The translations under genes and the position numbers were made by a program. The notes below the pieces were generated by a model, which worked only from the letters and a program-made list of their open reading frames with translations, was not told the DNA's origin and searched no databases. DNA of 64,000 bases from Bacteroidota bacterium. GTDB lineage: Bacteria; Bacteroidota; Bacteroidia; Cytophagales; Cytophagaceae. The stretch covers positions 106,270 through 170,269 of the forward strand of contig JAEYZG010000064.1 in assembly GCA_023428135.1 (NCBI GenBank), given 5' to 3'. Position 1 is the first letter of the stretch. Every line of letters begins with the position of its first letter. Positions 43,725-53,165 of the stretch are shown here, one piece after another.

Positions 43725-43807
43725 TATTTTTATTTCACCCATACTCTCACTCTCACACACCCACACACTTTCTCTCCGCTGCCTTCCTCACGCGCTCCTT
43801 GTTCTTT

Positions 43808-44023
43808 CTATTTTTGCCAAAGTGAGAACTTATCCTTTCTGACTGAGAATTTATTATTGATTATAAATCCAGCATTGCCATAATACATTTTGATTTTATT
43901 ACAGTTATTGATCCTTTTCAGAATATCATATCTACTGTTCTTTCCGGTTACATTCCCTGCTGTATTTTCTTTTACAGGCTTTTTATAGCCTGATTTTTTG
44001 GGGTGGATGAGTTGAGATTTCAT
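43808..44023 (-). CDS. possible small basic protein
   Basis: 71 codons starting at ATG 44023: MKSQLIHPKKSGYKKP, then KENTAGNVTGKN, YDILKRI and a Lys-rich tail. The composition (Lys, Asn, Gly) is protein-like, and it is divergent from the AsmA-like gene at 44099, but I recognise no family and no ribosome site. It could be a chance frame. Confidence 0.35.
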   Translation of the reverse strand: MKSQLIHPKKSGYKKPVKENTAGNVTGKNSRYDILKRINNCNKIKMYYGNAGFIINNKFSVRKDKFSLWQK

Positions 44024-44098
44024 TTCGAAATTATTTAAATACCAGCGACAGATAAACAGTTTCTTCGGGTAAAGGTTAGACCTCTGTAGCCATCGTAC

Positions 44099-46249
44099 AT
44101 GAGTGATCAGCTAAATATACAAGGAAAAGCAGTAAAGTTTTTTAAAGCTTTGGGAATAACGGTGTCAGGCCTTGTCATTCTCTGGTCATTGATTTATTTA
44201 ATTGTTAATATTTTTATCACTCCGATAGTAAAGAAAAAAATTATAGACTCTGTACATCAATCCTCTGGAGGGCTTTATTTGTTGGAGTTTGACAAATTTA
44301 GTCTTATGCCTTTAGAAGGAAATGCGCTTATTGGTAATGTACACATTTTTCAGGATACTATGATTCTGAGGAAAGTCAGACTTGAAAATCCTCAGGGAAA
44401 CCATTCAGCAGTAGAGGTAAGAGCAGAAAAGATAACTGTCAAAAATGTCAAGTGGTTGACTTATATACTGGACCGAGCATTAAAGGTAGACGGAATAGAA
44501 ATACAGGATCCTAAGTTCTCTTTTAAAGGAAATATCCCTGTAGATACAATTGAAGTAGCCCGTTATAGTTTTCTGGATGTAGTTCCTGGCATTGTTGCAA
44601 GTTTTGCAGGGTCTCTTAATATTGATGAGCTTAAAATTAACAGAGGAGCTCTTGCCGTTGATTTAAAAGGAAAAGGCGGAACTACCAAGCAGAATGCGGA
44701 CAGTATTTTTCTTGATATGCACGATATTCGCATAGATACCGGAGCTTCCAGAAATGCTCTGTTTACTACAAAAGTAAAATTCAATATAGGTAACTATAAG
44801 CTTGTGAAAAGTGACAGCTTATTTGAAATTTCAGTAAAGCAATTTCATGGCAGTTATGAAGATTCCTTATTAGGTATGTATGGCGTTGAAGTTACTCCAT
44901 TAAAAGAATCGGATAAAGAAAGATATAAAGCGAAGGTAAAATTTATAAAGGCATACAAAATAGATTTTCCACTCTTTTTCAAAGAGAATAAAATCGAAAT
45001 CGGACAACTTTTTTTCCAGACCCCGGATATTGATTTTACATCTACTATTACTGGAAATAGCAGCTCTGTGAGTATTGGAGACATGCTGGTTAAGTTTTTA
45101 CCATACATCAGTAACAGCTTAAGCATAAAAACATTCGGCTTAAAAGAAGGGAAAGTAAGCTTAAAGGTATATACTTCAAAAGGTCTTGTTGAGCAGGCTG
45201 CAGAAGATATACTAATGCTGGCAAAAGATATTGCAATAAGCACTGAGACGATTAAAACAAGCAATTATTGGGGAGAAGTAAATTTTGGTGTTAAAAACTT
45301 TATGACAAGAATGCTTCCTCAACATATTGAACTGAAAGTGAAAAATCTAAAAGCTTTTACTGGTGATGGGAAAATTTCTCTAAGTGGCTTTTCTCTTTCT
45401 CAGATGCATAAAAAAGCAGAAACATCTATCACGTTTGATAACAATATCGAGAAGATCGAAGGTGAATCTGTGAATTTTCACAGGTTGATAGCAGGGACGG
45501 GGCTGGAAATGGAGTTGCTAAAGGTTTCAGGTATGCAGCTTAAAATTTACAATAATGAAAATATAAAAACTTCTCATTCCAAGATGAGGAGAATGCCCAA
45601 TGAACTACTTAAAGAATTAGGCTTTTACCTAAATATAAATGAGTTGGATTTGATAGACAGTGATATCATTTTTGAAGTATTTGATGGGAAAAATAATAAA
45701 CAGGGACAGCTTACTTTCAATAATACACATCTAAAAATAAAAAACCTTTCCAATCTGAATAGAGATCCTTCCGGCTCAGTATTTAACATTCAATCCACAG
45801 TCATGAATCAGGGTGTGATGGATATCGTGATTAGATATCCGCTGTATAGAAAGTCTTTTGATTTTACGCTTAAGGGAGAGTTAGCTACTATTGATGTTAC
45901 AAAATTTAACAGTATTATGCAATTCTCAGATATGGAACTAAGGTCAGGAACCGTATCAGTTCCATCGATAAACATGGAAGTGCGAAGCGGCAAAGCCAAT
46001 GGGACATTTGCTTTAGTCTACCAGGATCTGAGGATTAATATTGTTAACACCTCAGGAGAGAAAAAGAAGCTGAAATCAAAAATTGCGAATATAGCTATCA
46101 AGAATAATGAGAATAAAACTGGTTCCTTATCATATGAAAGGCAAGAAACAGATGAATTTTTTACATTTGTCTGGCATGCTGTGAGTTCTGGGCTGGAAAA
46201 GGCAATAGTAAAAGATATATTTAAACCTTTTGTCAGGAAAAAAAAGTGA
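44099..46249 (+). CDS. AsmA-like / DUF748-type membrane-anchored protein
   Basis: 716 residues. One N-terminal membrane helix (about 18-42, GITVSGLVILWSLIYLIVNIF), then a long series of beta strands in the pattern of AsmA-family proteins: an early strand pair GLYLLEFDKFSLMPLEGNALIGNVHI, repeated units such as KVDGIEIQDPKFSFKG, and a C-terminal part with DLIDSDIIFEVFDG. The long beta-groove form is thought to carry lipids across the periplasm, but this is a family-level guess here. No catalytic motif. Single gene between the cold-shock gene and a sensor kinase. Confidence 0.6.
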   Translation: MSDQLNIQGKAVKFFKALGITVSGLVILWSLIYLIVNIFITPIVKKKIIDSVHQSSGGLYLLEFDKFSLMPLEGNALIGNVHIFQDTMILRKVRLENPQGNHSAVEVRAEKITVKNVKWLTYILDRALKVDGIEIQDPKFSFKGNIPVDTIEVARYSFLDVVPGIVASFAGSLNIDELKINRGALAVDLKGKGGTTKQNADSIFLDMHDIRIDTGASRNALFTTKVKFNIGNYKLVKSDSLFEISVKQFHGSYEDSLLGMYGVEVTPLKESDKERYKAKVKFIKAYKIDFPLFFKENKIEIGQLFFQTPDIDFTSTITGNSSSVSIGDMLVKFLPYISNSLSIKTFGLKEGKVSLKVYTSKGLVEQAAEDILMLAKDIAISTETIKTSNYWGEVNFGVKNFMTRMLPQHIELKVKNLKAFTGDGKISLSGFSLSQMHKKAETSITFDNNIEKIEGESVNFHRLIAGTGLEMELLKVSGMQLKIYNNENIKTSHSKMRRMPNELLKELGFYLNINELDLIDSDIIFEVFDGKNNKQGQLTFNNTHLKIKNLSNLNRDPSGSVFNIQSTVMNQGVMDIVIRYPLYRKSFDFTLKGELATIDVTKFNSIMQFSDMELRSGTVSVPSINMEVRSGKANGTFALVYQDLRINIVNTSGEKKKLKSKIANIAIKNNENKTGSLSYERQETDEFFTFVWHAVSSGLEKAIVKDIFKPFVRKKK

Positions 46250-46381
46250 ATATCTTTTTTATTAGATTGAATAAAAGCTTACTCGAAATTTCTAAGGCAA
46301 TTTAGATAAGCAAAACCCAAGTATACCATTCGGAAACAAAAAATAAATAGTTTAATAAATCAGGAACACTACATATTTCAG

Positions 46382-48868
46382 ATGAAAATATATAATAAAA
46401 TACGCGTATTACTCAGGCTGTATTTTATTCCAGTCATTTCTTTTCTGATCATTTATTTTTTAGTTATATACTCTTATATCCAGGTTAAAGAAAAGACAAA
46501 ACAGCAAAAAACAGAATATTTTGAATCAAGATCCTATCTGGTTAAAACAGCGATTTATAACCGGATTTTGGATTATATACAGATTCTTAAGGGAGGAAAG
46601 GCCTTCATTGAATCTTCAGATTCGATTACGAGGAAGGAGTGGAAACGGTATATTTCAAGTCTTGATGTAGATCAGAACTACCCGGGAATTCAGGGGATAG
46701 GTTATACGATCTTCATAAAGCCTGATGAATTGCAGAAGCACGTTAAAGAAGTCCGGGCTAGTGGCTTTCCTTCATATTCTATCACACCTTCGGGGCCCAG
46801 AGAAATATATACATCCATTATCTATCTCGAACCATTTACCGATAGGAATCTTAGGGCATTTGGTTATGATATGTATAGCGAACCCGTTAGGAGGAGAGCA
46901 ATGGAAAGGGCTATGGAAACCGGTCAGGCTGCCCTTACAACCAAGTTGATACTGGTTCAGGAAACAGGAGACGGCAATCAGCCTGGTTTTTTAATTTATG
47001 TTCCTGTTTATAAATCGAATATTGCATCAGGTGATTTGCTTTCAACAGAACAAAGAAGAAAGGAGATCAGAGGATTTGTCTATAGCCCTTTCAGGTCGGG
47101 TGATTTATTTAATGCACTGCTTCCTGCAAGGTTCAAAGATCTGAATATTGAAATATACAATGGAGAGGAGCTAACAAAAGATGCTTTGCTTTTTTCTACA
47201 AGAGAGAATGGAGTTAAGGGAAATAAGGGGGAAGAATTTAAGAAGTATGAAAGCATCCATGTTGGCGGAACAAACTGGATTATCTATATTTCTTCAAAAC
47301 CTTTTTTCGGAGGAAGAGAGTCTAATGATGCCCTGCTGATTCTTATCGGAGGATCTGTGATCAGCGTTCTGATATTTTTTATCATGCTCATAAGATCAGA
47401 AGCTAAAAGGGTAAACAGACTCAAGCAAACGATCACTGACACCGTCACTGCTGCGATATTTGTTATCAACAGAAAAGGCTTTGTTTCCTTTATTAATCCA
47501 GCGGTAACCAGGATTACCGGATATAGACCTGAAGATTTCAGAGAAAAGACTTTTTATGATGTTATGCATCAAAGCCATAAAGGACAGCATAAAGATATTG
47601 ATCCTGGACGGAATATTTATCACATGATTCTACAGGGCAATTATGTGCACGATCAGGAGGATACGCTGATAAGGAAGGATGGAAGTTTATTTCCTGCATT
47701 GTGTTCTGCTAATCCTATCATTGAAAATGGAGTTCCGTTCGGAACATTGGTAGAGGTTAAAGATATTACCGGTGAAAAAAAAGCTAAAGAAACCATTGCA
47801 AAAAACCTGGAAACAAAAAATTTCCTCCTGGAAGCCATGCCAGATAAGGTGTGGACTGCAGATGGAAATGGCGTTTTTAATTTTTTCGGCCATAATTGGG
47901 AAGAGTATTCTGGTTATACTATTGATGAATTTCTGAAACACGGTTTAGATCTGATTACTTATTTCGAAGATAAAGTACAAGATGATAAAACCATTACACA
48001 ATTACTTCAGGAACATAAGTCTTTTCAAATAGAACACAGATTTAAAAGATTCGATGGAGAGTATAGATGGCATCTTACAAGAGGGTTTCCTCAGACCAGT
48101 AAAAATGGTAGAGTGGAGATGTGGGTTGGAACCAGCACTGATATCCATGAGCAAAAGTTACAGGTTGAAGAGTTAAAGAAAATCAATGTAGACCTGGATA
48201 ACTTTATTTATACAGCCTCTCATGATCTTAAGGCTCCGATATCCAATATGGAAGGATTGGTTGAAGCATTAAAAGTTGCTGATGAAAATAAAGTTGAAAG
48301 AAATGAGCTGATTGAATTAATGAATAAATCTTTATTGAGACTGGGAAGAACAATCAATGATCTAACTGAAATTGCAAAAAATCAGAAACAAAATGATTGG
48401 ACCAATGAAGTAGTTGAGATTTCTGAACTAGTGGAAGAAGTAATGCAGGATCTGCAAAGGTTCATCAAGGATACTGAAGCTAAAATTAATCTGGAATTTA
48501 ATGTAGCAGCTATCAAATTCAGCAAAAAGAATCTTAGAAGCATATTTTATAATTTGATCTCAAATGCTATTAAATACAGGAAAAGCAAGACTGCACCGGT
48601 TATTGATATCAGAACTTTTCATGAAAATGATAAGATAGTGATTTTTGTCAGGGATAATGGATTAGGTATAAAACAGGAAAATAAAAAAAGAGTATTTGAA
48701 ATGTTCAGGAGATTACATGCGCATGTGGAAGGCTCTGGAATGGGGCTCTATATCGTTAAAAGGATAGTTGAAAATGCAGGAGGGACTATTGAGATAGAAA
48801 GTAAAGCAGGAGAGGGAACTACATTCAGAATATATCTTCCTGCAGAAAATCTTTTAGTCAGAGAGTAA
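46382..48868 (+). CDS. hybrid-sensing histidine kinase (CHASE-PAS-PAS-HisKA-HATPase)
   Basis: 828 residues. TM1 at about 15-34 and TM2 at about 318-340 flank a periplasmic CHASE domain (YPGIQGIGYTIFI, YDMYSEPVRRRAMERAM, TKLILVQE...GFLIYVPVY). After TM2 come two PAS domains (about 345-465, with ITGYRPEDF and KDGSLFPALCS; and about 470-600, with GYTIDEF and RFDGEYRWHLTRGFP). HisKA follows with His614 in TASHDLKAP, then HATPase (NLISNAIKY, DNGLGIK, GSGMGLYIVKR). CHASE domains sense small ligands outside the cell. No response regulator gene is adjacent. Confidence 0.93.
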   Translation: MKIYNKIRVLLRLYFIPVISFLIIYFLVIYSYIQVKEKTKQQKTEYFESRSYLVKTAIYNRILDYIQILKGGKAFIESSDSITRKEWKRYISSLDVDQNYPGIQGIGYTIFIKPDELQKHVKEVRASGFPSYSITPSGPREIYTSIIYLEPFTDRNLRAFGYDMYSEPVRRRAMERAMETGQAALTTKLILVQETGDGNQPGFLIYVPVYKSNIASGDLLSTEQRRKEIRGFVYSPFRSGDLFNALLPARFKDLNIEIYNGEELTKDALLFSTRENGVKGNKGEEFKKYESIHVGGTNWIIYISSKPFFGGRESNDALLILIGGSVISVLIFFIMLIRSEAKRVNRLKQTITDTVTAAIFVINRKGFVSFINPAVTRITGYRPEDFREKTFYDVMHQSHKGQHKDIDPGRNIYHMILQGNYVHDQEDTLIRKDGSLFPALCSANPIIENGVPFGTLVEVKDITGEKKAKETIAKNLETKNFLLEAMPDKVWTADGNGVFNFFGHNWEEYSGYTIDEFLKHGLDLITYFEDKVQDDKTITQLLQEHKSFQIEHRFKRFDGEYRWHLTRGFPQTSKNGRVEMWVGTSTDIHEQKLQVEELKKINVDLDNFIYTASHDLKAPISNMEGLVEALKVADENKVERNELIELMNKSLLRLGRTINDLTEIAKNQKQNDWTNEVVEISELVEEVMQDLQRFIKDTEAKINLEFNVAAIKFSKKNLRSIFYNLISNAIKYRKSKTAPVIDIRTFHENDKIVIFVRDNGLGIKQENKKRVFEMFRRLHAHVEGSGMGLYIVKRIVENAGGTIEIESKAGEGTTFRIYLPAENLLVRE

Positions 48869-48891
48869 ATCATAAAACAATTAAAGTCCTT

Positions 48892-48926
48892 CTCTTTCAG
48901 GATATAGCTGTCAACTTAACAGAATC
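48892..48926 (+). repeat. isolated end of the 16734-type repeat
   Basis: CTCTTTCAGGATATAGCTGT followed by CAACTTAACAGAATC. It matches the left terminal repeat at 16734-16770 (CTCCTTCAGGATATAG, CAATTTAGCAGAAT) with a 2-nt insertion. No matching right end was found nearby, so it looks like a solo fragment. Confidence 0.45.
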
Positions 48927-48972
48927 TTTTTATATAGCTCTAACGTGGGAATTTACTATACGTCGACAAAAA

Positions 48973-49075
48973 GCCTCCCTACAGGGCTTGTTGATGCAAT
49001 ACAGCAGAGTTTCTTCAAGCCCCCGGAGGGGGTGATGTTTTGTCAGCATAGGGTGGAGCCCTATGGAGGATTGTA
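48973..49075. repeat. cluster of three short GC-rich hairpins
   Basis: Three small inverted repeats follow one another in otherwise AT-rich DNA: GCCTCCCTACAGGGCTT, then AGCCCCCGGAGGGGG, then ATAGGGTGGAGCCCTAT. Units of this 'GGG-loop-CCC' type spaced by about 30 bp are a recurring intergenic pattern in Bacteroidota. Function unknown. Confidence 0.45.
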
Positions 49076-49104
49076 GTCAGGCTTAATAAACGTTATAAAA
49101 ATAA

Positions 49105-49128
49105 AAGCCCGGTTTTTAGTCCGGGCTT
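49105..49128 (-). terminator. terminator of the metY-like gene
   Basis: AAGCCCGG / CCGGGCTT stem with an 8-nt loop; T-rich on the minus strand afterwards (complement of ATAAAAATAA). It lies 6 bp after the stop codon. Confidence 0.85.
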
Positions 49129-49134
49129 CTAAGA

Positions 49135-50439
49135 TTATTTTACAGCATCAAACGCTTGCTGAAAATCTGATTTTATATCTTCAATATGTTCTATACCTGC
49201 GCTAATCCTTAATTGCCCTGGTATTACACCTGCTGATTTTTGTTCCGCGTCATTTAACTGCTGGTGTGTAGTGGAAGCCGGGTGAATGATCAATGTCTTA
49301 GCATCTCCGACATTTGCTAGATGACTAACCAGTTTAAGTGAATTGACAAATTTATCAGCTGTATCTTTTCCTCCTTTTATCTGAAAAGACAATACCCCTC
49401 CAAATCCGTTTTTCAGATACTTTTTAGCTAGTTTGTGGTAAGGACTGGATTCCAATCCAGGATAATTCACCGACGTTACTTGTGGATGTTTTTCCAGCCA
49501 TTTTGCCAGTTCCAAAGCATTGTCTACATGTCTCTGAACTCTCAATGACAAGGTTTCTAATCCTTGAAGTAAAAGGAAGGAGTTAAATGGACTTAAAGCC
49601 GGTCCCCAGTCCCTAAGCCCCTCAACACGCGCACGAATGATAAATGCTATATTTCCGAAAGGACCGTTTGTTCCGAATACATCCCAGAACTTCAATCCGT
49701 GATAACCTTCTGAAGGCTCTGTAAACTGAGGGAATTTTCCGTTACCCCAGTTGTAATTACCACCGTCGATAATAACACCACCAATGCTTGTACCATGACC
49801 ACCAATCCATTTGGTAGCTGATTCTACCACTATATTGGCTCCATGCTCAAGCGGTCTGAAAAGATAACCACCGGCACCAAATGTATTATCTACAATCAAA
49901 GGAATATCATGTTTTTTAGCCACATTGGCAATATCTTCAAAATCCGGAATGTTAAACCCAGGATTACCAATGGTTTCAAGGTATATGGCCTTTGTGTCCT
50001 TGTCTATAAGTTTATCAAAAGCTTCAGCTTTATCTCCTTCAGCAAATCTCACATGAATGCCAAGTCTCTTAAAGGATACTTTAAACTGATTGTAGGTACC
50101 GCCATAAAGATATGATGTAGAGACAATATTGTCGCCAGCCTGAAGTATGTTATTTAATGCAATGAACTGAGCAGCCTGGCCGGAAGCAACAGCCAAAGCC
50201 GCAACTCCACCTTCCAAGGCAGCCATCCTTTTTTCAAAGACATCTGTAGTGGGGTTCATTATTCTGGTATAAATATTCCCAAACTCTTTCAGCGCAAACA
50301 GATTAGCTCCGTGTTCCGAACTTGTAAACTGATAGGAGGTAGTTTGATAGATAGGTACAGCTCTTGACTGAGTTGTAGGGTCAACCTCTTGTCCTGCATG
50401 CAGTTGAAGGGTTTCAAAATGTGGTTTGTTTTGCGACAT
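49135..50439 (-). CDS. metY: O-acetylhomoserine sulfhydrylase-type PLP enzyme (MetY)
   Basis: 434 residues. Cys/Met-metabolism PLP fold: YQTTSYQF and NIYTRIMNPTTDVFEKRMAALEGG at the N-terminus, the PLP-phosphate region VSTSYLYGGTYNQF, IVDNTFGAGGYLFRP, and the Schiff-base Lys210 in ESATKWIGGHGTSIGG. The 430-residue length and the GGVIIDGGNYNW insertion fit O-acetylhomoserine aminocarboxypropyltransferase (MetY) rather than MetB/MetC. It makes homocysteine (or methionine) from O-acetylhomoserine with sulfide or methanethiol. No SAM riboswitch is visible upstream. Confidence 0.9.
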   Translation of the reverse strand: MSQNKPHFETLQLHAGQEVDPTTQSRAVPIYQTTSYQFTSSEHGANLFALKEFGNIYTRIMNPTTDVFEKRMAALEGGVAALAVASGQAAQFIALNNILQAGDNIVSTSYLYGGTYNQFKVSFKRLGIHVRFAEGDKAEAFDKLIDKDTKAIYLETIGNPGFNIPDFEDIANVAKKHDIPLIVDNTFGAGGYLFRPLEHGANIVVESATKWIGGHGTSIGGVIIDGGNYNWGNGKFPQFTEPSEGYHGLKFWDVFGTNGPFGNIAFIIRARVEGLRDWGPALSPFNSFLLLQGLETLSLRVQRHVDNALELAKWLEKHPQVTSVNYPGLESSPYHKLAKKYLKNGFGGVLSFQIKGGKDTADKFVNSLKLVSHLANVGDAKTLIIHPASTTHQQLNDAEQKSAGVIPGQLRISAGIEHIEDIKSDFQQAFDAVK

Positions 50440-50643
50440 TGTAAAACTTAAATTTAATTCTCTATAAAATTAGTAGATTATTTATTGCCTTTTGACAAAT
50501 ATGGAATTTTATTTTTTTGAATTCCACTATGCAATTATTTTCCTGAAAAATTGTTTTTCCAGGCAATAGCGACTGCACAAAATATTTTAATCTTTATAGA
50601 AATTGTACTTATTTTCGTTGCTGCATTAATATAAATAATAATC

Positions 50644-51465
50644 ATGGAAAAAGGGCCGATTGGGGTATTTGACTCAGGTTTTGGAGGGTTAACAGTTCTG
50701 AAAGAGTTTGAAAAAATACTCCCTGAATACGATTACCTTTATCTGGGTGACAATGCGAGGGCTCCATATGGAACCAGGTCATATGATACTGTTTATCAAT
50801 ATACGCTTGAATGTGTAAAGTACCTTTTTGATAAAGGCTGCCATCTGGTCATTTTAGCTTGCAATACTGCTTCGGCTAAGGCTTTGAGAAGTATTCAGCA
50901 GCAGGATTTAAATGCGATAAACTCGGAAAAAAGGGTTCTGGGCGTTATAAGGCCAACTACTGAAATAATTGGCTCTGTTTCACAAACACGACATGTTGGT
51001 ATTCTGGGAACCAAGGGTACTATAGAATCAGATTCTTATCCTATTGAAATTCATAAGTTTTATCCTGAAATAAAAGTTTTTCAGGAAGCTTGTCCAATGT
51101 GGGTTCCGTTGGTAGAAAATAATGAATATGACGGTCCGGGCGCTGACTATTTTATTGAAAAGCATATCATTAATATATTATCAAAATCTTCTGAAATAGA
51201 TACTCTTGTATTGGGCTGTACACATTATCCTTTACTTGCAGAGAAAATTCAAAATTACCTTCCTTCTGAAGTAACACTTGTGTCGCAGGGAGAAATTGTA
51301 GCCAAAAGTCTTAAAGATTATCTCTTCAAACATCCTGAAATGCAGGCGAAATGTTCTAAAGGCGGCACTTGTACTTTTTATACTACAGACTCTACATCCA
51401 GCTTCGATGCTGCTGCTTCAGTGTTTATGGATAAAAAAATAGAATCTTTACATATTACTTTGTAA
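50644..51465 (+). CDS. murI: glutamate racemase
   Basis: 273 residues. IGVFDSGFGGLTVL (Asp10/Ser11), LGDNARAPYG, LACNTASA with catalytic Cys73, and VLGCTHYPLL with catalytic Cys192 are all in place. It converts L-glutamate to D-glutamate for peptidoglycan by a two-base, cofactor-free route. N-terminus and length are typical. Divergent from the MetY gene. A near-consensus -7 (TATTTTCG) lies upstream at about 50611-50618. Confidence 0.95.
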   Translation: MEKGPIGVFDSGFGGLTVLKEFEKILPEYDYLYLGDNARAPYGTRSYDTVYQYTLECVKYLFDKGCHLVILACNTASAKALRSIQQQDLNAINSEKRVLGVIRPTTEIIGSVSQTRHVGILGTKGTIESDSYPIEIHKFYPEIKVFQEACPMWVPLVENNEYDGPGADYFIEKHIINILSKSSEIDTLVLGCTHYPLLAEKIQNYLPSEVTLVSQGEIVAKSLKDYLFKHPEMQAKCSKGGTCTFYTTDSTSSFDAAASVFMDKKIESLHITL

Positions 51466-51507
51466 AGCATATTGCTTTTTTTAAATAAGTCTTTCCGGGA
51501 AGATTTG

Positions 51508-51870
51508 ATGAAAGTGGAACGAAAAAATTTCATTTGGGGTTTTCAACCTGGAAATTCTTCTCAAATGATAGACAAAAAAGCTTTTTTAAGTATGCTGGAT
51601 TGGTTGAATCAACAATCGGTAATTTCGGAATACAAACCTCAGTACTATAAAATCATAAAAGGCGATACCAACACAAGTGTTACAGAAATACTTGTTCACC
51701 TGAATCTTACAGATAAAGTGGAAGTGATCTCTTTCAGAGTATCTCCTTCAGGATTTTGTTATAAGGTGAATAGCGAAACGGTGTGCCTTAAGGAGAATCA
51801 CTACGTGGATTTTTTACTGGATCTTTATCTTCAGATGAGGACAAAGACCCAGGTAAGATTTCTCAACTAA
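51508..51870 (+). CDS. small protein of unknown family
   Basis: 120 residues from the ATG at 51508, preceded by GGGAAG at a good distance. It begins MKVERKNFIWGFQPG and has a mixed helix/strand pattern (FLSMLDWLNQQ, EILVHLNLTDKVEVISFRVS, HYVDFLLDLYLQMR). No motif is recognised. It follows murI by 42 bp and may be co-transcribed with it. Its 3' end almost touches the convergent DUF3817 gene (11 bp). Confidence 0.6.
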   Translation: MKVERKNFIWGFQPGNSSQMIDKKAFLSMLDWLNQQSVISEYKPQYYKIIKGDTNTSVTEILVHLNLTDKVEVISFRVSPSGFCYKVNSETVCLKENHYVDFLLDLYLQMRTKTQVRFLN

Positions 51871-51881
51871 GAATCGAAGAC

Positions 51882-52196
51882 TTAAGCTCCGGCCTCTTCA
51901 TTTTCTCTGAACAGCTTCATATCTGCATAGAACGTACCGAATGGAACAAGAGAAGCCAGAAATGCAATGAATGCTTTTTTGATTGTCCAGTTATATTGGA
52001 TGGTTGACTGTATTACCAATAAAACATAAAGAACAAAGAGTAATCCGTGGGCCATTCCAGTCATGCGAACAGGCTCCTGGATTCCTCCGATATATTTGAT
52101 TGGCATGGCAATGAAAAGAAGTACCAGATAGGAGAGGCCTTCTACAAAGCCCACTATTCTTAGTCTGCCTAAGGTGCTTTTATATAGATCTTTCAT
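51882..52196 (-). CDS. DUF3817 membrane protein
   Basis: 104 residues, three hydrophobic helices. RLRIVGFVEGLSYLVLLFIAMP, then GMAHGLLFVLYVLLVIQ and AFIAFLASLVPFGTFYADM are the DUF3817 signature, with the conserved Glu in the first helix, the His of GxxHGxLF in the second and the PFGTF of the third. Function unknown. It is convergent with the 51508 gene and followed on the same strand by nothing close. Confidence 0.85.
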   Translation of the reverse strand: MKDLYKSTLGRLRIVGFVEGLSYLVLLFIAMPIKYIGGIQEPVRMTGMAHGLLFVLYVLLVIQSTIQYNWTIKKAFIAFLASLVPFGTFYADMKLFRENEEAGA

Positions 52197-52256
52197 ATTT
52201 TTTTAACGAAAGATAAACACAAATATTGATTTTGCAATCATATAATCAAAGCAGTT

Positions 52257-52997
52257 TTACTGACATTTAAAGCCGGGTTTGATATCCAGTACTTTGGTAA
52301 TGGTCAGGTATTCTCTGGTTTCTCCCGATTCGGTAGGTTTCTTTTCTGTGTAGCCTTCAATTGTAAAATATAACTCCTCTCCCGGATTGGTTTGCTGATG
52401 CAAATAAACCTGTTCTGCATATTTGTATAAAATCGAAGGTTCAACTATTAAGGGTGTTTTTGCCTTGCATTTCCGGAATGTAGCAGCATCTGCAAAATAC
52501 CTGAAATAGCCGCTTATCCTGACTGAAGGTTTCTTTACTTTGTACAATACATATAAAAATTGATCATCAGGTAGGGTTGTTTTTTTACCACAATCTACGA
52601 TTTGCTCCGTTGTGATTTTTAAATAGTTGTCAGCTTTTTTCTGGCCTTCAGGATAAGTCTGAATGAGTAAGGCATTATGTGAGTCTTCATTTCCGATGGT
52701 GCTTTTCCAATAGCCTTTGATCAGATAAGTAGTGGTGTCTCGCTCTATGTAATTTTGTTTTAACTCAAAATTTCCTTCTTGTTTTTCCGGATCATGTGTG
52801 AGTATCAGTTCCTTTCTGATACCCGGGCAATCGGCACAGGGGAGCAAGCCAATATAAGTTTCCTGAACAGGTTCGGGGGTAATTTCCTTTGCCTCGAAGA
52901 TGACATCTTCTTCAGCCAATCCTTCAGAATTTGGTTTTTTTTCTACATGGCATGCCATTAAAATCCAAATCAGTAATAACACGAAGTTTCCCTTCAT
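52257..52997 (-). CDS. NlpE-like lipoprotein
   Basis: 246 residues. The N-terminal stretch ends LMAC with Cys16 as the lipidation site. Residues about 48-150 resemble the NlpE N-terminal domain: YIGLLPCADCPGIRKELIL with the Cys54-x-x-Cys57 pair, then YLIKGYWKST. NlpE of E. coli senses lipoprotein and surface stress (Cpx pathway) and was first linked to copper tolerance; the role in Bacteroidota is not established. The C-terminal part (about 155-246) is a separate beta-rich region containing VRISGYFRYFADAA and ELYFTIEGYTEKKP. Confidence 0.8.
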   Translation of the reverse strand: MKGNFVLLLIWILMACHVEKKPNSEGLAEEDVIFEAKEITPEPVQETYIGLLPCADCPGIRKELILTHDPEKQEGNFELKQNYIERDTTTYLIKGYWKSTIGNEDSHNALLIQTYPEGQKKADNYLKITTEQIVDCGKKTTLPDDQFLYVLYKVKKPSVRISGYFRYFADAATFRKCKAKTPLIVEPSILYKYAEQVYLHQQTNPGEELYFTIEGYTEKKPTESGETREYLTITKVLDIKPGFKCQ

Positions 52998-53165
52998 AGT
53001 ATAACTTTTTAGATTAACCTGAAAAAGAAGTCTTCGTTTTTTATTTCTCCTTATTTTTTGATTCTTTTTCTTATTATTTTAAACAATCATTTATATATCA
53101 GTATTTTGAGTGAAAAAGCATATCCGGAACCTTTTTATTTTTAAATAACTGACTTAATTAATTCT

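Noticed and set aside
43738..43800. C-rich CTCTC/ACAC tract as a repeat or regulatory site
   Set aside because: Low-complexity DNA after a terminator; no periodicity strong enough to call a feature.
50440..50643. Possible SAM riboswitch upstream of the metY-like gene
   Set aside because: None of the conserved SAM-I or SAM-II core segments are visible, only AT-rich spacer.
52998..53165. Possible cobalamin riboswitch upstream of eutBC
   Set aside because: The B12-box-like segment is absent and the spacer is too short and AT-rich.
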